Numbered from the stretch's first letter, positions 34,280 through 42,587 are shown. The stretch is DNA of 64,000 nt from Geomonas sp. Red32 (GCF_023652955.1 NZ_JAKLOY010000006.1:186001-250000); one strand, 5' to 3'. The notes: generated by a model not told the origin, from the sequence alone. Numbers and translations are program-made.

Positions 34280-35329
34280 ATGGCCTTGATCAATCAGGCT
34301 AAGCGCGAGATAAATTCCAAAATCGTCTTTTTCGGACCCGGCCTTTCGGGCAAGGCAAGCACGCTGAAGCATGTCTTCAACAAGCTGAAGCCGGAATTCC
34401 GCGGCGTTCTCAAGGCCATGAACGTGCAGGGCGCCCGCATGATGTTTTTCGACTTCACTCCGCCGGGCGACGGCAACATCGACGGTTTCAAGGTCCGCTT
34501 CCACGTCTACACCGTTTCCGGCAATGCGGTCGATCCCTCGGCCTGGAAGATGGTGCTCAAAGGTGTGGACGGGATCGTCTTCGTGGCCGACAGCCATCCT
34601 CAGCGCGCCGAGGCCAACCGGGAGAGCCTGGACCGTCTCAACGAATACCTGGCGGGATACGGCCAGAGCACCTCGACGCTGCCGGTGGTCCTCCAGTACA
34701 ACAAGAGCGATCTGAAGGATGCCCTTTCCCAGGTGGAGCTCGACGCCATGCTCAACCTGGACCGGGTGCCCAGCTTCAGGGCCAGCAGCTACACCGGCGA
34801 CGGCGTTCTCCAGACCCTCCTAGCTCTCGTCAAGAATGTCCTGACCGGGATGAGGAGCAAAGGGGTGGACGGCGGCGTGAGCGGCGACGCTCTCCAGCAC
34901 ATGGTGGAGGAGGTCCCTGTCCACGCCGGCGCTGGCAGTACCGCTGCCGAGGTTCCTCCGCCGGTGCGGGAATCCGCTGCCGATCGCCGCGGGCGTCCGG
35001 GACAGGAGGGCGGAACTCCGTCGGCTCCCGAACCCGTGGCCCCGGCCGCTTCACCCGTTGCTGCGGCGGCCCCGGCGGCGGAGGCCCCTGCTGCGGCGGC
35101 TCCTGCTGCCATGGCCCCTGCTTTTGAGGAACAGGTCCCAGCTCCGCCCGCCGAGCCTCCCCAACCGGCCGCTCCGGTTGCCGTGGCTGAGGATATCACC
35201 TTGGAGCTCTCGGGGACTCCCCAGGCCGCCGGGCAGGGGGCGGTCAGGATCCCGCTCACCATTCGCAGCGGCAACCAGACCAAGTCCGTTTCCATCACGT
35301 TATCCCTGTCCATCGAGGATGGACGCTAA
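34280..35329 (+). CDS. MglA-like small GTPase with altered active site and Ala/Pro-rich tail
   Basis: Residues 1-195 of this 349-residue protein align well with MglA, the polarity GTPase (KIVFFGPGLSGK, FKVRFHVYTV, LKGVDGIVFVADS, QYNKSDL). Two key positions differ. The P-loop reads GPGLSGKAS, with Ala where MglA has the Mg-binding Thr. The G3 region reads TVSGNA where MglA has TVPGQ, so the catalytic Gln is lost. NKSD for guanine binding is intact. It may bind nucleotide weakly or be locked in one state. A low-complexity Ala/Pro tail (about 215-310) leads to a short C-terminal beta-like domain (IPLTIRSGNQTKSVSITLSLSI). No MglB-like gene is adjacent. It belongs to an operon with the SPOR protein. 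Confidence 0.85.
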   Translation: MALINQAKREINSKIVFFGPGLSGKASTLKHVFNKLKPEFRGVLKAMNVQGARMMFFDFTPPGDGNIDGFKVRFHVYTVSGNAVDPSAWKMVLKGVDGIVFVADSHPQRAEANRESLDRLNEYLAGYGQSTSTLPVVLQYNKSDLKDALSQVELDAMLNLDRVPSFRASSYTGDGVLQTLLALVKNVLTGMRSKGVDGGVSGDALQHMVEEVPVHAGAGSTAAEVPPPVRESAADRRGRPGQEGGTPSAPEPVAPAASPVAAAAPAAEAPAAAAPAAMAPAFEEQVPAPPAEPPQPAAPVAVAEDITLELSGTPQAAGQGAVRIPLTIRSGNQTKSVSITLSLSIEDGR

Positions 35330-35446
35330 CATCCGTACGATCCGAACCGCAGTTTGATGGCAAGGGGATGCGTTTCTCCTGCCATGCCGGACAGTCCCGG
35401 CTTGGCAGGTAGGGGCGCTTTCCCGCCGCACGAAAGGAGAGGCAGC

Positions 35447-35983
35447 ATGGCTGAGCTGAAAGGGAGCAAAACCGAGAAGAACCTGTTGGAAGCTTTCGCA
35501 GGTGAATCGCAGGCACGCAACAAGTACACCTACTATGCGTCGGTGGCCAAGAAGGAGGGATACGAGCAGATCGCGGCTCTTTTCCTGGAGACCGCGGAGA
35601 ACGAGAGGGAACACGCCAAGCTGCACCTTAAGGCACTCGGCGGGATCGGCGACACCCTCGCTAACCTGAAGGCGGCCGCAGCCGGCGAGTACGCCGAGTG
35701 GATCGACATGTATCCCCGCATGGCCAAGGAGGCCCGCGAAGAGGGATTCACCGCCATCGCCATCATGTTCGAAGGGATCGCCAAGATCGAAAAAGTGCAC
35801 CAGGAGCGCTACAAGGCCCTCCTGGCCTCCATCGAGGAAGAAACCGTCTTCAATTCCGAAGAGCCGACTACCTGGAAATGCCGCAACTGCGGTCACATTC
35901 ACGAAGGGACGGAGGCCCCCACCGGGTGCCCTGTCTGTCATCATCCCCGCGGTTACTTCGAACGGGTCGCTGAGAATTACTGA
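35447..35983 (+). CDS. rbr: Rubrerythrin
   Basis: This 178-residue non-heme iron protein has a ferritin-like diiron domain (about 1-135) with the ligand pattern AFAGESQARNKYTYYA and TAENEREHAKLH in the first half and the matching EE/H helices in the second. A C-terminal rubredoxin-like domain carries CRNCGHIH and CPVCHHP. Family members reduce hydrogen peroxide using rubredoxin or NADH-linked donors and are typical of anaerobes. The ATG at 35447 has AAAGGAG upstream; the open frame extends further but those residues do not belong to the family. It is a lone gene after the GTPase operon. Nothing is missing from the metal sites. Confidence 0.96.
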   Translation: MAELKGSKTEKNLLEAFAGESQARNKYTYYASVAKKEGYEQIAALFLETAENEREHAKLHLKALGGIGDTLANLKAAAAGEYAEWIDMYPRMAKEAREEGFTAIAIMFEGIAKIEKVHQERYKALLASIEEETVFNSEEPTTWKCRNCGHIHEGTEAPTGCPVCHHPRGYFERVAENY

Positions 35984-36090
35984 TCCAGCCCCGCGCCTCC
36001 CGTCTCATGAATAGGGCAGGGGGCGCGGTGCCTGTTCGATCCAATCTCCGTTTTACACGGCCAATCACTGATGGCCTCTTTTCAAATTCC

Positions 36091-36120
36091 TTGTATACAA
36101 TCAGGCTGACATGTTATGAT
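36091..36120 (+). promoter_or_regulatory. Sigma-70 promoter of kinase-BON gene
   Basis: TTGTAT (36091-36096) and TATGAT (36115-36120) are separated by 18 bp. The ATG at 36154 follows about 27 nt after the predicted start of transcription, with AAGGAGG between. Confidence 0.55.
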
Positions 36121-36153
36121 GCCCTGGTTTCTCATTAGCTAAGGAGGCTAAGG

Positions 36154-36975
36154 ATGGCAATCATCACCATTTCCAGAGAGATGGGCACAGGTGCCTACGC
36201 TGTCGCCAAGGAGTTGGCCAAGCGGCTGAAATATCCTCTCATCGACCGTGTGAAGATCGAAGAGCTGGCACCCAATTACGGTCTGACTACTGAAATACTG
36301 GAAAGGGTTGACGAGAAGCCTCCCTCCTACCGTACCGCCGAAGACCGTCTCAAGGCCGCCCACCTCGCCACCATGGAATTGATCCTGCTGGATTGTGCCA
36401 GGAAGGGGAACGTCATCCTGTACGGCCGCGGTGCGCAGGATCTCATCAAGGGGCTTAACAACGTTCTCAAGGTGCGTTTCGTCGCCCCCTTCGAGGATCG
36501 GGTCGAGAAGTTCGCCGAGCGCGAGTGGATCGATCCCGACCTGGCCCGCGAGCTGATCAGGAAGAGCGACCACCAGTTGGGTGGCTTCATCCACTTCTAC
36601 TTCAACCGCGACTGGAGCGATCCGCTCGCCTACGACATCGTCTTCAACACCACCCGCATCTCCCAGAGCGCCATGGTGGAGAGCATCGTGGCCGCCGTCA
36701 AGGACCCGCGTCTCAAGGAGGCTGAAGATGAGTCCATGGAGATGCTCGATGACCTGATCATCGCCAAGAGGGTGGAGGCGGAGCTCTTGAAGTCGAGCCT
36801 GGCCCGTGCCCTTCGCTTCTGCATCGTTTCCGAGCAGGGCGTCGTCACTCTTTCCGGCCACGTCCAGTCGGAAGAGGAGATCGATGAGGCGATCAAACTT
36901 GCTTCCGAGGTTGAAGGGGTCCTCGACGTGGAGGCGGACCTCGACGTCTTGAATTTCAAACCGGGCAAAGACTAA
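36154..36975 (+). CDS. Cytidylate kinase-like protein fused to a BON domain
   Basis: Residues 1-195 of this 273-residue protein match the cytidylate kinase-like family: ITISREMGTGAYAVAKELAKRL in the P-loop position, YPLIDR, and a GRGAQDL segment. The loop REMGTGAYAVA is not a classical GxxxxGKS/T, as is usual for this family. The C-terminal part (about 200-268) is a BON domain (LRFCIVSEQGVVTLSGHVQSEEE, followed by VEGVLDVEADL), normally found in exported osmotic-stress or secretin-linked proteins; here there is no signal peptide. The fusion would put a nucleotide-binding fold and a putative ligand-binding domain in one cytosolic protein. It is a single gene with its own promoter and terminator. 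Role unknown; stress response is a guess. Confidence 0.8.
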   Translation: MAIITISREMGTGAYAVAKELAKRLKYPLIDRVKIEELAPNYGLTTEILERVDEKPPSYRTAEDRLKAAHLATMELILLDCARKGNVILYGRGAQDLIKGLNNVLKVRFVAPFEDRVEKFAEREWIDPDLARELIRKSDHQLGGFIHFYFNRDWSDPLAYDIVFNTTRISQSAMVESIVAAVKDPRLKEAEDESMEMLDDLIIAKRVEAELLKSSLARALRFCIVSEQGVVTLSGHVQSEEEIDEAIKLASEVEGVLDVEADLDVLNFKPGKD

Positions 36976-37044
36976 CGGTCACACCAGCCTCCCGCCAGGC
37001 CTTTCCTTAAGGGGAGGGTTGGCGTAGGGGACGATTACATAAAG

Positions 37045-37092
37045 GCGGGGCAATGGAATCCGGGTGATACCGGGGCATTGCTCCGCTTTTTT
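37045..37092 (+). terminator. Rho-independent terminator of kinase-BON gene
   Basis: GCGGGGCAATG (37045-37055) pairs with CATTGCTCCGC (37076-37086), one mismatch, and six T follow. The loop has its own small CCGG pairing. Confidence 0.8.
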
Positions 37093-37107
37093 GTTGGGCC
37101 CGAAGAA

Positions 37108-37158
37108 CCTCCCTCACCCCGGCCTTCGGGCACCCTCTCCCCCAAAGAGGCGAGGGTG
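37108..37158. repeat. Dispersed repeat, inverted variant
   Basis: CCTCCCTCACCCCGGCC followed by CCCTCTCCC and GGCGAGGG resembles the reverse orientation of the dispersed repeat family, with another spacer. Confidence 0.55.
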
Positions 37159-37201
37159 ATAATAGTCCTGCCGTTTAGAGGCGAGACAGGGCGTGAGTGA
37201 A

Positions 37202-37279
37202 CGATAGGAGGCGGCGATAGGAGGCGGCGATAGGAGGCGGCGATAGGAGGCGGCGATAGGAGGCGGCGATAGGAGGCGG
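37202..37279. repeat. Six perfect tandem copies of CGATAGGAGGCGG
   Basis: Six identical 13-bp units run from 37202 to 37279. Each contains AGGAGG, a perfect Shine-Dalgarno-like word, but no start codon is placed after them. The 13-bp period is not a codon multiple, and the array sits past the ends of both flanking genes. It is a good candidate for a length-variable locus. Confidence 0.95.
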
Positions 37280-37292
37280 GGGGCGAAAGGTT

Positions 37293-37331
37293 CCCTCCCC
37301 TTCAAGGGGAGGGACAGGGTGAGGATGGGGT
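37293..37331. repeat. Dispersed inverted repeat, copy 3
   Basis: CCCTCCCCTTCAAGGGGAGGG is a perfect palindrome with the tail ACAGGGTGAGGATGGGG, the clearest copy of the family in the window. It ends 16 bp past the stop of the PHP gene. Confidence 0.8.
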
Positions 37332-37346
37332 CCCCGGACCGAAGGT

Positions 37347-38201
37347 TTATTTCCGGTCCCGGGCCCTTTTGATGCTTTCCACGCAGCTGTAGGGGATCGC
37401 CAGGTTTCCCCGTCCGCTCCCCATGTCGATACCTTCCTCGATACCGTGGTAGTCTGAGCCGCCGGTCCAGATCAGCCCCATCTTGTCGGCGTACGCCTTG
37501 AGATAGGCGCTGTCCTGCTCGGTGCAGACGTTGTTGTAGGCCTCGACTCCGTCAAGCCCGAGCACGATCAGGGCGTCGAGGATGGCGGTCAGCACCCCTC
37601 TTTCCTGGGTCACCGTGGTGGGGTGTGCCAGCACGGCCACCCCCCCCAGACGATGGATGGTGCTCAGCGCCTCTTCCATCGGGAAGTACCGCTTCGGGAC
37701 GTCGCAGGGGATGAGATAGCGGACGAAGGCGTCCTGCATGTCCTGGGCGTATCCCTTGGCCATCAGCACCTGCGCGATGTGCGGGCGGCCGAGCGCGCCT
37801 CCGGCCAGGGCGGCCGCTTCTTCACAGGAGATCGGCTCCCTTTTTTCCCATCCAAGCTTCTCGTTGATCCGCTCGACGATCGCCTCTCCGCGGCGCTCCC
37901 GGCGGTCCCGGAATTCCTTCAGGGTCTCCTGGAGTCCGGCATCGTGATAATCGAGGTAGTAGCCCAGCAGGTGGACGTCACGGTATCCCTGGTAGGCCAC
38001 CGAGAATTCGATGGACGGGAGAACCTCAAGTCCGCAGGCCTTACCAGCGGCCAGCAGTTCGTCGGTACCGTCGACGGTGTCGTGGTCGGCGAGTGCGATG
38101 GCCTTCAGGCCGAGCCGGCAGGCCATTTCGGCGAGTTCGGCGGGGGTGCGAACCCCGTCGGAATAGTTGGAATGTATATGCAGGTCCACCAGGTTGCTCA
38201 T
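37347..38201 (-). CDS. PHP domain phosphoesterase (RNase AM / YciV type)
   Basis: This 284-residue PHP-superfamily metal-dependent phosphoesterase shows the opening DLHIHSNYSDG, the LADHDTVDGT second motif, VLPSIEFSVAYQ, the histidine in AVLAHPTTV, and the C-terminal GGSDYHG. All expected metal ligands are present. Close family members (E. coli YciV/RNase AM and the 3',5'-nucleoside bisphosphate phosphatases) remove phosphates from 5' ends of RNA or from pAp; the exact substrate is not fixed by the sequence. It is a single gene with a strong promoter 65 bp upstream. A trpH-type name is also in use for the family, so I leave the symbol blank. Confidence 0.92.
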   Translation of the reverse strand: MSNLVDLHIHSNYSDGVRTPAELAEMACRLGLKAIALADHDTVDGTDELLAAGKACGLEVLPSIEFSVAYQGYRDVHLLGYYLDYHDAGLQETLKEFRDRRERRGEAIVERINEKLGWEKREPISCEEAAALAGGALGRPHIAQVLMAKGYAQDMQDAFVRYLIPCDVPKRYFPMEEALSTIHRLGGVAVLAHPTTVTQERGVLTAILDALIVLGLDGVEAYNNVCTEQDSAYLKAYADKMGLIWTGGSDYHGIEEGIDMGSGRGNLAIPYSCVESIKRARDRK

Positions 38202-38266
38202 GCGGTCTCCTTGGCCTCCCGTCCGCTCCCCTTGGGGCCCGGACGTCGAGGGTGATCAGTCGGGCC

Positions 38267-38294
38267 ATTATAGGGCTTTTCCCGCTTTGTGCAA
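38267..38294 (-). promoter_or_regulatory. Sigma-70 promoter of PHP gene
   Basis: On the minus strand TTGCAC (38294-38289) and a perfect TATAAT (38272-38267) are separated by 16 bp. Confidence 0.7.
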
Positions 38295-38456
38295 CCTTTA
38301 CCCCTGTCGATTCGCGCTCTCCCCGGCTGGGGCGATGAATCCTCCAGGGGGCCTTGTCCCCTTTTTCACCTGCTTCTTCAGGTACGACTCCCCGTGACCG
38401 ATAGGTATGCCATAGTCCTCATGAAAAGGAGAAGCGGCGCCCGGACGGGAAATCGG

Positions 38457-38485
38457 TTGCCATGCCTGGTTCCTTCTTGTATAAA
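38457..38485 (+). promoter_or_regulatory. Sigma-70 promoter of small membrane protein and nth
   Basis: TTGCCA (38457-38462) and TATAAA (38480-38485) are separated by 17 bp. An ATG at 38462 overlaps the -35 box, so the downstream GTG 38519 must be the start. Confidence 0.65.
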
Positions 38486-38518
38486 AAGACTATTTTGCGG
38501 TTGGAATCAGGGGGATTT

Positions 38519-38749
38519 GTGGCAAAAAATAAGGGGATGTTTTGGGCCGCGCTGGCCATCTCCATCTTTGTTTTTGGAGGGATCTCCACCTTTACCGGTC
38601 TTGGCCTCATTGCCTTCATGAACGGGCGAAACCTCCTCAATCTCGGCGACGGCAGGTCTTTCGGTCTTCTCCTTCTCTGCGTCGGTCTTTGCTCTTCGAT
38701 CTTGGGGGTGCTGATCATGCGGATCGTCAGGAACCGGGTCTATAGATGA
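38519..38749 (+). CDS. Small two-helix membrane protein
   Basis: This is a 76-residue protein of unknown function with two predicted transmembrane helices, at about 7-28 (FWAALAISIFVFGGISTFTG) and about 45-66 (SFGLLLLCVGLCSSILGVLI), joined by a short polar loop, with positively charged ends. I chose GTG 38519 because the predicted promoter lies over the alternative ATG at 38462 and AGGGGGA precedes the GTG. Its stop codon overlaps the ATG of the endonuclease III gene, so the two are translationally coupled, although no functional connection is known. Confidence 0.65.
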   Translation: MAKNKGMFWAALAISIFVFGGISTFTGLGLIAFMNGRNLLNLGDGRSFGLLLLCVGLCSSILGVLIMRIVRNRVYR

Positions 38750-39402
38750 AGGACGACCAGATCCATCAGGCGATGGCGATCGTCGCCGAGGCGGTCACGC
38801 AGTGGGTTACCCCCGCGGTCACCATCGTCGCCACCCAGGACGGCGACCCGTTCAAGGTGCTCGTCTCTTGTATACTTTCCCTGCGGACCCGCGACCAGGT
38901 GACGGCCGAGACTTCCGGGAGGCTCTTCGCCCTGGCCGATACGCCGGAAAAGCTCATTCATCTCTCGGTAGACGAGATCGAGAAGGCGATCTATCCGGCC
39001 GGCTTTTACCGCAACAAGGCCCGGCAGATACTGGAGATCTCCCGGGAACTGGTCGAGCGTTACGGCAGCCAGGTTCCCGACGACCTCGACGAACTGTTGA
39101 AATTCAACGGGGTAGGGCGGAAGACGGCCAACCTGGTGCTGACCCTTGGTTTCGGGAAAGCGGGGATCTGCGTCGACACTCATGTCCACAGGATCTGCAA
39201 CCGCTGGGGATACATCAAGACCAGGAATCCGGAGGAAACCGAGAAGGCGCTGAGGCTGAAACTTCCTTCCCAGTACTGGATTCCCATCAACGATATGCTG
39301 GTCACCTTCGGGCAGAACATGTGTACGCCGCTTTCTCCCAAGTGCAGCCAGTGTCCGCTGTACCAACTGTGCGACAGAGCGGGCGTTTCGAAGTTTCGTT
39401 AA
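38746..39402 (+). CDS. nth: Endonuclease III family DNA glycosylase/AP lyase
   Basis: This 218-residue protein is of the HhH-GPD superfamily. The helix-hairpin-helix reads LKFNGVGRKTANLVL with the catalytic Lys, followed by the catalytic Asp in VDTHVHRICNRWG. The C-terminal four-cysteine [4Fe-4S] loop is seen in CTPLSPKCSQCPLYQLC. All catalytic and cluster residues are present, so it should excise oxidised pyrimidines and cleave abasic sites in base-excision repair. Length is typical for Nth. It overlaps the preceding small membrane protein gene by 4 nt (ATGA) and has no ribosome site of its own beyond that, so it depends on coupling. Confidence 0.95.
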   Translation: MKDDQIHQAMAIVAEAVTQWVTPAVTIVATQDGDPFKVLVSCILSLRTRDQVTAETSGRLFALADTPEKLIHLSVDEIEKAIYPAGFYRNKARQILEISRELVERYGSQVPDDLDELLKFNGVGRKTANLVLTLGFGKAGICVDTHVHRICNRWGYIKTRNPEETEKALRLKLPSQYWIPINDMLVTFGQNMCTPLSPKCSQCPLYQLCDRAGVSKFR

Positions 39403-39410
39403 AACAATGT

Positions 39411-39438
39411 TTGCATTTAGCCGCCATTTAAGTATAAT
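39411..39438 (+). promoter_or_regulatory. Sigma-70 promoter of dehydrogenase gene
   Basis: TTGCAT (39411-39416) and a perfect TATAAT (39433-39438) are separated by 16 bp. The leader to the ATG at 39536 is about 90 nt. Confidence 0.7.
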
Positions 39439-39535
39439 GAAAAACTGACCTTTCGGAATGAACCAGCAACATTTGCCTAAACAGGCCTACTGATATCACC
39501 GCTGCCGACGCATCGGCCACCTTGGGGGGTTATTT

Positions 39536-40393
39536 ATGCTGAAGAAAATCGGTTTTGTAGGATTGGGGACCGTTGGCCTGCACATGGCTGCCAACCTCAC
39601 CAAGTCGGATTATGAACTGACGGTTTACGACCAGGATCCCCAAAACGTATCGGAGCTCGCCAAGCTCGGAGTTACGGTCGGCGAAACCCCGATGGCCACC
39701 GCCAAGGGTAAGGATCTTGTCATCGTCATCGTCCCGGAGAGCCGTCACCTGGTCTTCGGCGAAAAGGGCGTCCTCGAGGGGATCGACGCCGGTACCATCA
39801 TGGTCGACATGGGGACTCACTGCATCGAGACCATCGAGCGGATGGCCGAGGAGTGCGCCAAGCGTAGCGTCTCTTTCCTCGAGGCACCGGTCTGGGGGAG
39901 CAAGGAGCACGCCGCCAACGGCCTGCTGACCATCCTGGCGGGGGGCGACGAGTCGCTGCTGGGGCGCTGCCGCGAGCCGTTCTCCTACTTCGGGCTCAAC
40001 ATCATCCACATCGGCAAGATCGGCGACGCCACCAGGATGAAGCTCATCGTCAACCTGCTCCAGGCCGAGATGATGCAGACCCTGTCCGAGGGGCTGGTCT
40101 TCGGCGAGAAGATGGGCTTCAAACCGGACAAGATCCTCGAGGTGCTGGACTCCGGCGGGGTTGCTTCGCCGCTGTTCCACTCCAAAGGGCGCAGCATCGC
40201 CCGCGGCGACTTCAGCCGCAACCTCGCGCTCAAGTACGTTCACCGCCAGATGCAGCGTGTGCTCGAGCAGGCCGACAAGCTGAAGATCGATCTCCCTTCC
40301 GCCAAGACGGTCACCGCCGTCTACGGCAAGGCTGTCGAGGATGGCTTCGGTGAGGAGGATTTCTGCGCGGTCATTAAGGAGCTGCGGAAGTAG
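39536..40393 (+). CDS. NAD(P)-dependent beta-hydroxyacid dehydrogenase
   Basis: This 285-residue enzyme is of the 3-hydroxyisobutyrate / 6-phosphogluconate dehydrogenase superfamily. It has a Rossmann fold at the N-terminus (KIGFVGLGTVGLHMAANL), the substrate-loop EAPVWGSKEHAANG where the family has APVSGG, and the catalytic lysine region MKLIVNLL. A related Geobacter protein is known to act as a glyoxylate/succinic-semialdehyde reductase; this one may do the same, but the loop change (WGSKEHA) means the substrate is uncertain. It is a lone gene with its own promoter and terminator. The ribosome site is GGGGGG 8 nt before the ATG. Confidence 0.9.
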   Translation: MLKKIGFVGLGTVGLHMAANLTKSDYELTVYDQDPQNVSELAKLGVTVGETPMATAKGKDLVIVIVPESRHLVFGEKGVLEGIDAGTIMVDMGTHCIETIERMAEECAKRSVSFLEAPVWGSKEHAANGLLTILAGGDESLLGRCREPFSYFGLNIIHIGKIGDATRMKLIVNLLQAEMMQTLSEGLVFGEKMGFKPDKILEVLDSGGVASPLFHSKGRSIARGDFSRNLALKYVHRQMQRVLEQADKLKIDLPSAKTVTAVYGKAVEDGFGEEDFCAVIKELRK

Positions 40394-40732
40394 CCTTTCT
40401 TCAAGAATGTGAGATAGGATCCACCAGGGGGACGTCGAAAGGCGCCCCCCTTTTTCTTTCCGATTCACTTATACCCACTAAGCCTGCATCTCCCTTCCGT
40501 TACCTTCCCCCCGCATTAGCAACTACCGTTTAAGATAATTTGTCTGTACAAAATTCTGGCCGATCCGATAAAAATAATTGTCCGGCTTGACGTTACACCG
40601 CCTCGGCACAGATTCTCCTCCTCCGATTCCATCCGCCAACGAAACAAGTCGCACCCCCTTTTATTGGATGGCGAACACGCCACCGCACACAGGGGTTCAG
40701 GCCGGCAATCTCTACAGGATAAAAGGGAGACC
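40394..40732. other. Intergenic region before ftsH
   Basis: It contains the terminator at 40426-40455 and a long leader to ftsH. Candidate -35 words (TTGACG at about 40587) lack a good -10 partner, so the promoter is not assigned. No gene is seen. Confidence 0.5.
40426..40455 (+). terminator. Rho-independent terminator of dehydrogenase gene
   Basis: AGGGGGACG pairs with CGCCCCCC (one mismatch) around GAAAGG, and TTTTT follows. Confidence 0.75.
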
Positions 40733-42529
40733 ATGGGTCACGTTCAAAAAAAACGTCTGTTCGTGGGGCTGGCCATGCTGGCTTTCGTCGGGGCCGGTTT
40801 CACCGGTTACTACACCTGGAGCAACTACCACCAAACGCAGGAGCCGATCAGCTATACAACGTTCGTCGACAAGGTCAACACGGGCCACATTACCCGCGTC
40901 CGGCTCGAGGGCGATCAGATCAAGGCGCTCGGCAAGAAGGGCGAAAGCTACACTCTCTACGTTCCTTCCGGTGCGGAAATCCCGAAACTGCTGGTTGCCA
41001 AGCATGTCGATTTCTCGTCGGTGCCCGAGAGCCAGTATCACTGGTTCGAACTTGGGATTATCCTTACCGTGGCCGGTATCGGCACGCTGATGATCCGCAA
41101 GTACAGCGGATTCGGGCGGAGCAGGGCCAAACTCTTTGACAGTTCCGTTACCCGCACCACCTTCTCGGATGTGGCCGGGGCCGAGGAGGCCAAGGCCGAA
41201 CTGATGGAGACGGTCGATTTCCTCAAGGATCCGGCCAAGTTCGCAAGCCTTGGCGGGAAGATGCCGACCGGCGTCCTCCTGGTGGGCCCTCCGGGAACGG
41301 GGAAGACCCTTTTGGCCCGGGCCGTGGCCGGTGAGGCGGGAGTACCGTTCTTCGCCATGTCCGGCTCCGAGTTCGTCGAAATGTACGTCGGCGTCGGCGC
41401 CTCCCGGGTACGCGACCTCTTCGGACAGGGGAAGAAGGCAGCCCCCTGTATCATTTTCATCGACGAGATCGATGCCGTCGGGCGCAAGCGCGATGCCGCT
41501 ACCGGGGGGGCCAGTGACGAGCGGGATCAGACACTCAACCAGCTCCTGGTGGAGATGGACGGTTTCTCGGTCAACTCCGGGATCGTTGTCCTTGCGGCCA
41601 CCAACCGGCCGGAGGTCCTGGACCAGGCACTGCTGAGGTCGGGACGCTTCGACCGCCAGGTGGTGGTACCTTCCCCGGACATCCGCGGCCGGGAGGAGAT
41701 CCTCAAGGTCCACGCAAAGAACGTTCCCCTGAGTGACGAGGTCGACCTGCGGGTTATCGCCCGGGGAACTCCAGGGCTCTCCGGCGCCGACCTGGCCAAC
41801 GTCGTTAACGAAGCCGCCATCCTGGCTGCCCGTTCCAACAAGGGGAGGGTGGAGATGGCCGACCTCGATGCCGCCCGCGACAAGGTCCTGATGGGCGCCG
41901 AGAAGAAGTCCCTCGTGCTGTCCGAGAAATCCAAACTGAGCACCGCCTATCACGAGGCTGGGCACGTCCTGGTTGCCAAGCTGGTCCCCGGCTGCGACCC
42001 GGTACACAAAGTTTCCATCGTCCCCCGTGGCCGCGCCTTGGGGGTGACCCTCCAGATTCCCACCGAGGACATCTACTGCTACACGAAAGAAATGCTCGAC
42101 GGCCATCTCAAGGTGTTAATGGGGGGACGGGCCGCCGAGGAGCTCATCTTCGGTACCACCACGACCGGGGCAGGCAACGACTTGGCCCGCGCCACCGATA
42201 CCGCCCGCAAGATGGTCTGCGAATGGGGAATGTCGAAGGCCTTCGGTCCGGTAGCCTTCGGGAACCACGAGAGTACGGATCCCGGCGCTGGGCACACCGG
42301 CAAGAATTTCAGCGACACCACGGCCCTGGAGATCGACTCCGAGATCCGCTCCATCGTGACCGGCAGCTACACGGAGGTGGTGGACCTTTTGACGACCCAT
42401 ATGGACGCGCTCAAGGCGCTCACCGAGGAGTTGGTCGCCAAGGAGACCCTCGACTCCTCCGAAATCGACGCAGTCCTCGTCCCGCACTTCACCAAGGCCG
42501 GGATAGAATTTCCCTCCGTGCAGGGCTAG
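40733..42529 (+). CDS. ftsH: ATP-dependent zinc metalloprotease FtsH
   Basis: This 598-residue membrane protease has TM1 at about 10-28, a short periplasmic domain, TM2 at about 105-122, and a cytoplasmic AAA module (Walker A GPPGTGKT at about 186, pore MYVGVGA, Walker [12 protein letters not shown], second region of homology with the arginine finger). The zinc protease domain has HEAGH at about 407. All are intact. It degrades misfolded membrane proteins and unstable regulators. ATG 40733 follows AAAGGGAG and gives the expected start; a frame reaching further upstream is not supported. It lies alone after a terminator, and a perfect 14-bp hairpin follows. The short C-terminus lacks the usual Leu-zipper extension. 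Confidence 0.96.
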   Translation: MGHVQKKRLFVGLAMLAFVGAGFTGYYTWSNYHQTQEPISYTTFVDKVNTGHITRVRLEGDQIKALGKKGESYTLYVPSGAEIPKLLVAKHVDFSSVPESQYHWFELGIILTVAGIGTLMIRKYSGFGRSRAKLFDSSVTRTTFSDVAGAEEAKAELMETVDFLKDPAKFASLGGKMPTGVLLVGPPGTGKTLLARAVAGEAGVPFFAMSGSEFVEMYVGVGASRVRDLFGQGKKAAPCIIFIDEIDAVGRKRDAATGGASDERDQTLNQLLVEMDGFSVNSGIVVLAATNRPEVLDQALLRSGRFDRQVVVPSPDIRGREEILKVHAKNVPLSDEVDLRVIARGTPGLSGADLANVVNEAAILAARSNKGRVEMADLDAARDKVLMGAEKKSLVLSEKSKLSTAYHEAGHVLVAKLVPGCDPVHKVSIVPRGRALGVTLQIPTEDIYCYTKEMLDGHLKVLMGGRAAEELIFGTTTTGAGNDLARATDTARKMVCEWGMSKAFGPVAFGNHESTDPGAGHTGKNFSDTTALEIDSEIRSIVTGSYTEVVDLLTTHMDALKALTEELVAKETLDSSEIDAVLVPHFTKAGIEFPSVQG

Positions 42530-42550
42530 GTCGCAATGTAGAGGACCTAT

Positions 42551-42587
42551 ACAAAGGGACTGGCGTGAGCCAGTCCCTTTGTGTTTT
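42551..42587 (+). terminator. Rho-independent terminator of ftsH
   Basis: ACAAAGGGACTGGC pairs perfectly over 14 bp with GCCAGTCCCTTTGT around GTGA, followed by GTTTT. Confidence 0.9.

Larger units (their letters stand above)
36976..37346. other. Repeat-rich intergenic region
   Basis: No gene is seen. It holds a terminator (37045-37092), dispersed palindromic repeats (about 36998-37030, 37108-37158, 37293-37331) and a 13-bp tandem array (37202-37279). A minus-strand open frame through 37114-37305 is only a translation of the repeats. Confidence 0.7.
38202..38518. other. Divergent intergenic region with two promoters
   Basis: The PHP promoter faces left at 38267-38294 and the promoter of the small membrane protein faces right at 38457-38485. 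Nothing else is recognisable in between. Confidence 0.6.

Noticed and set aside
37114-37305. Minus-strand open frame with repeated SPPPIAASYRR motifs
   Set aside because: It is only the translation of the 13-bp tandem repeats and dispersed repeats; the period is not a codon multiple.
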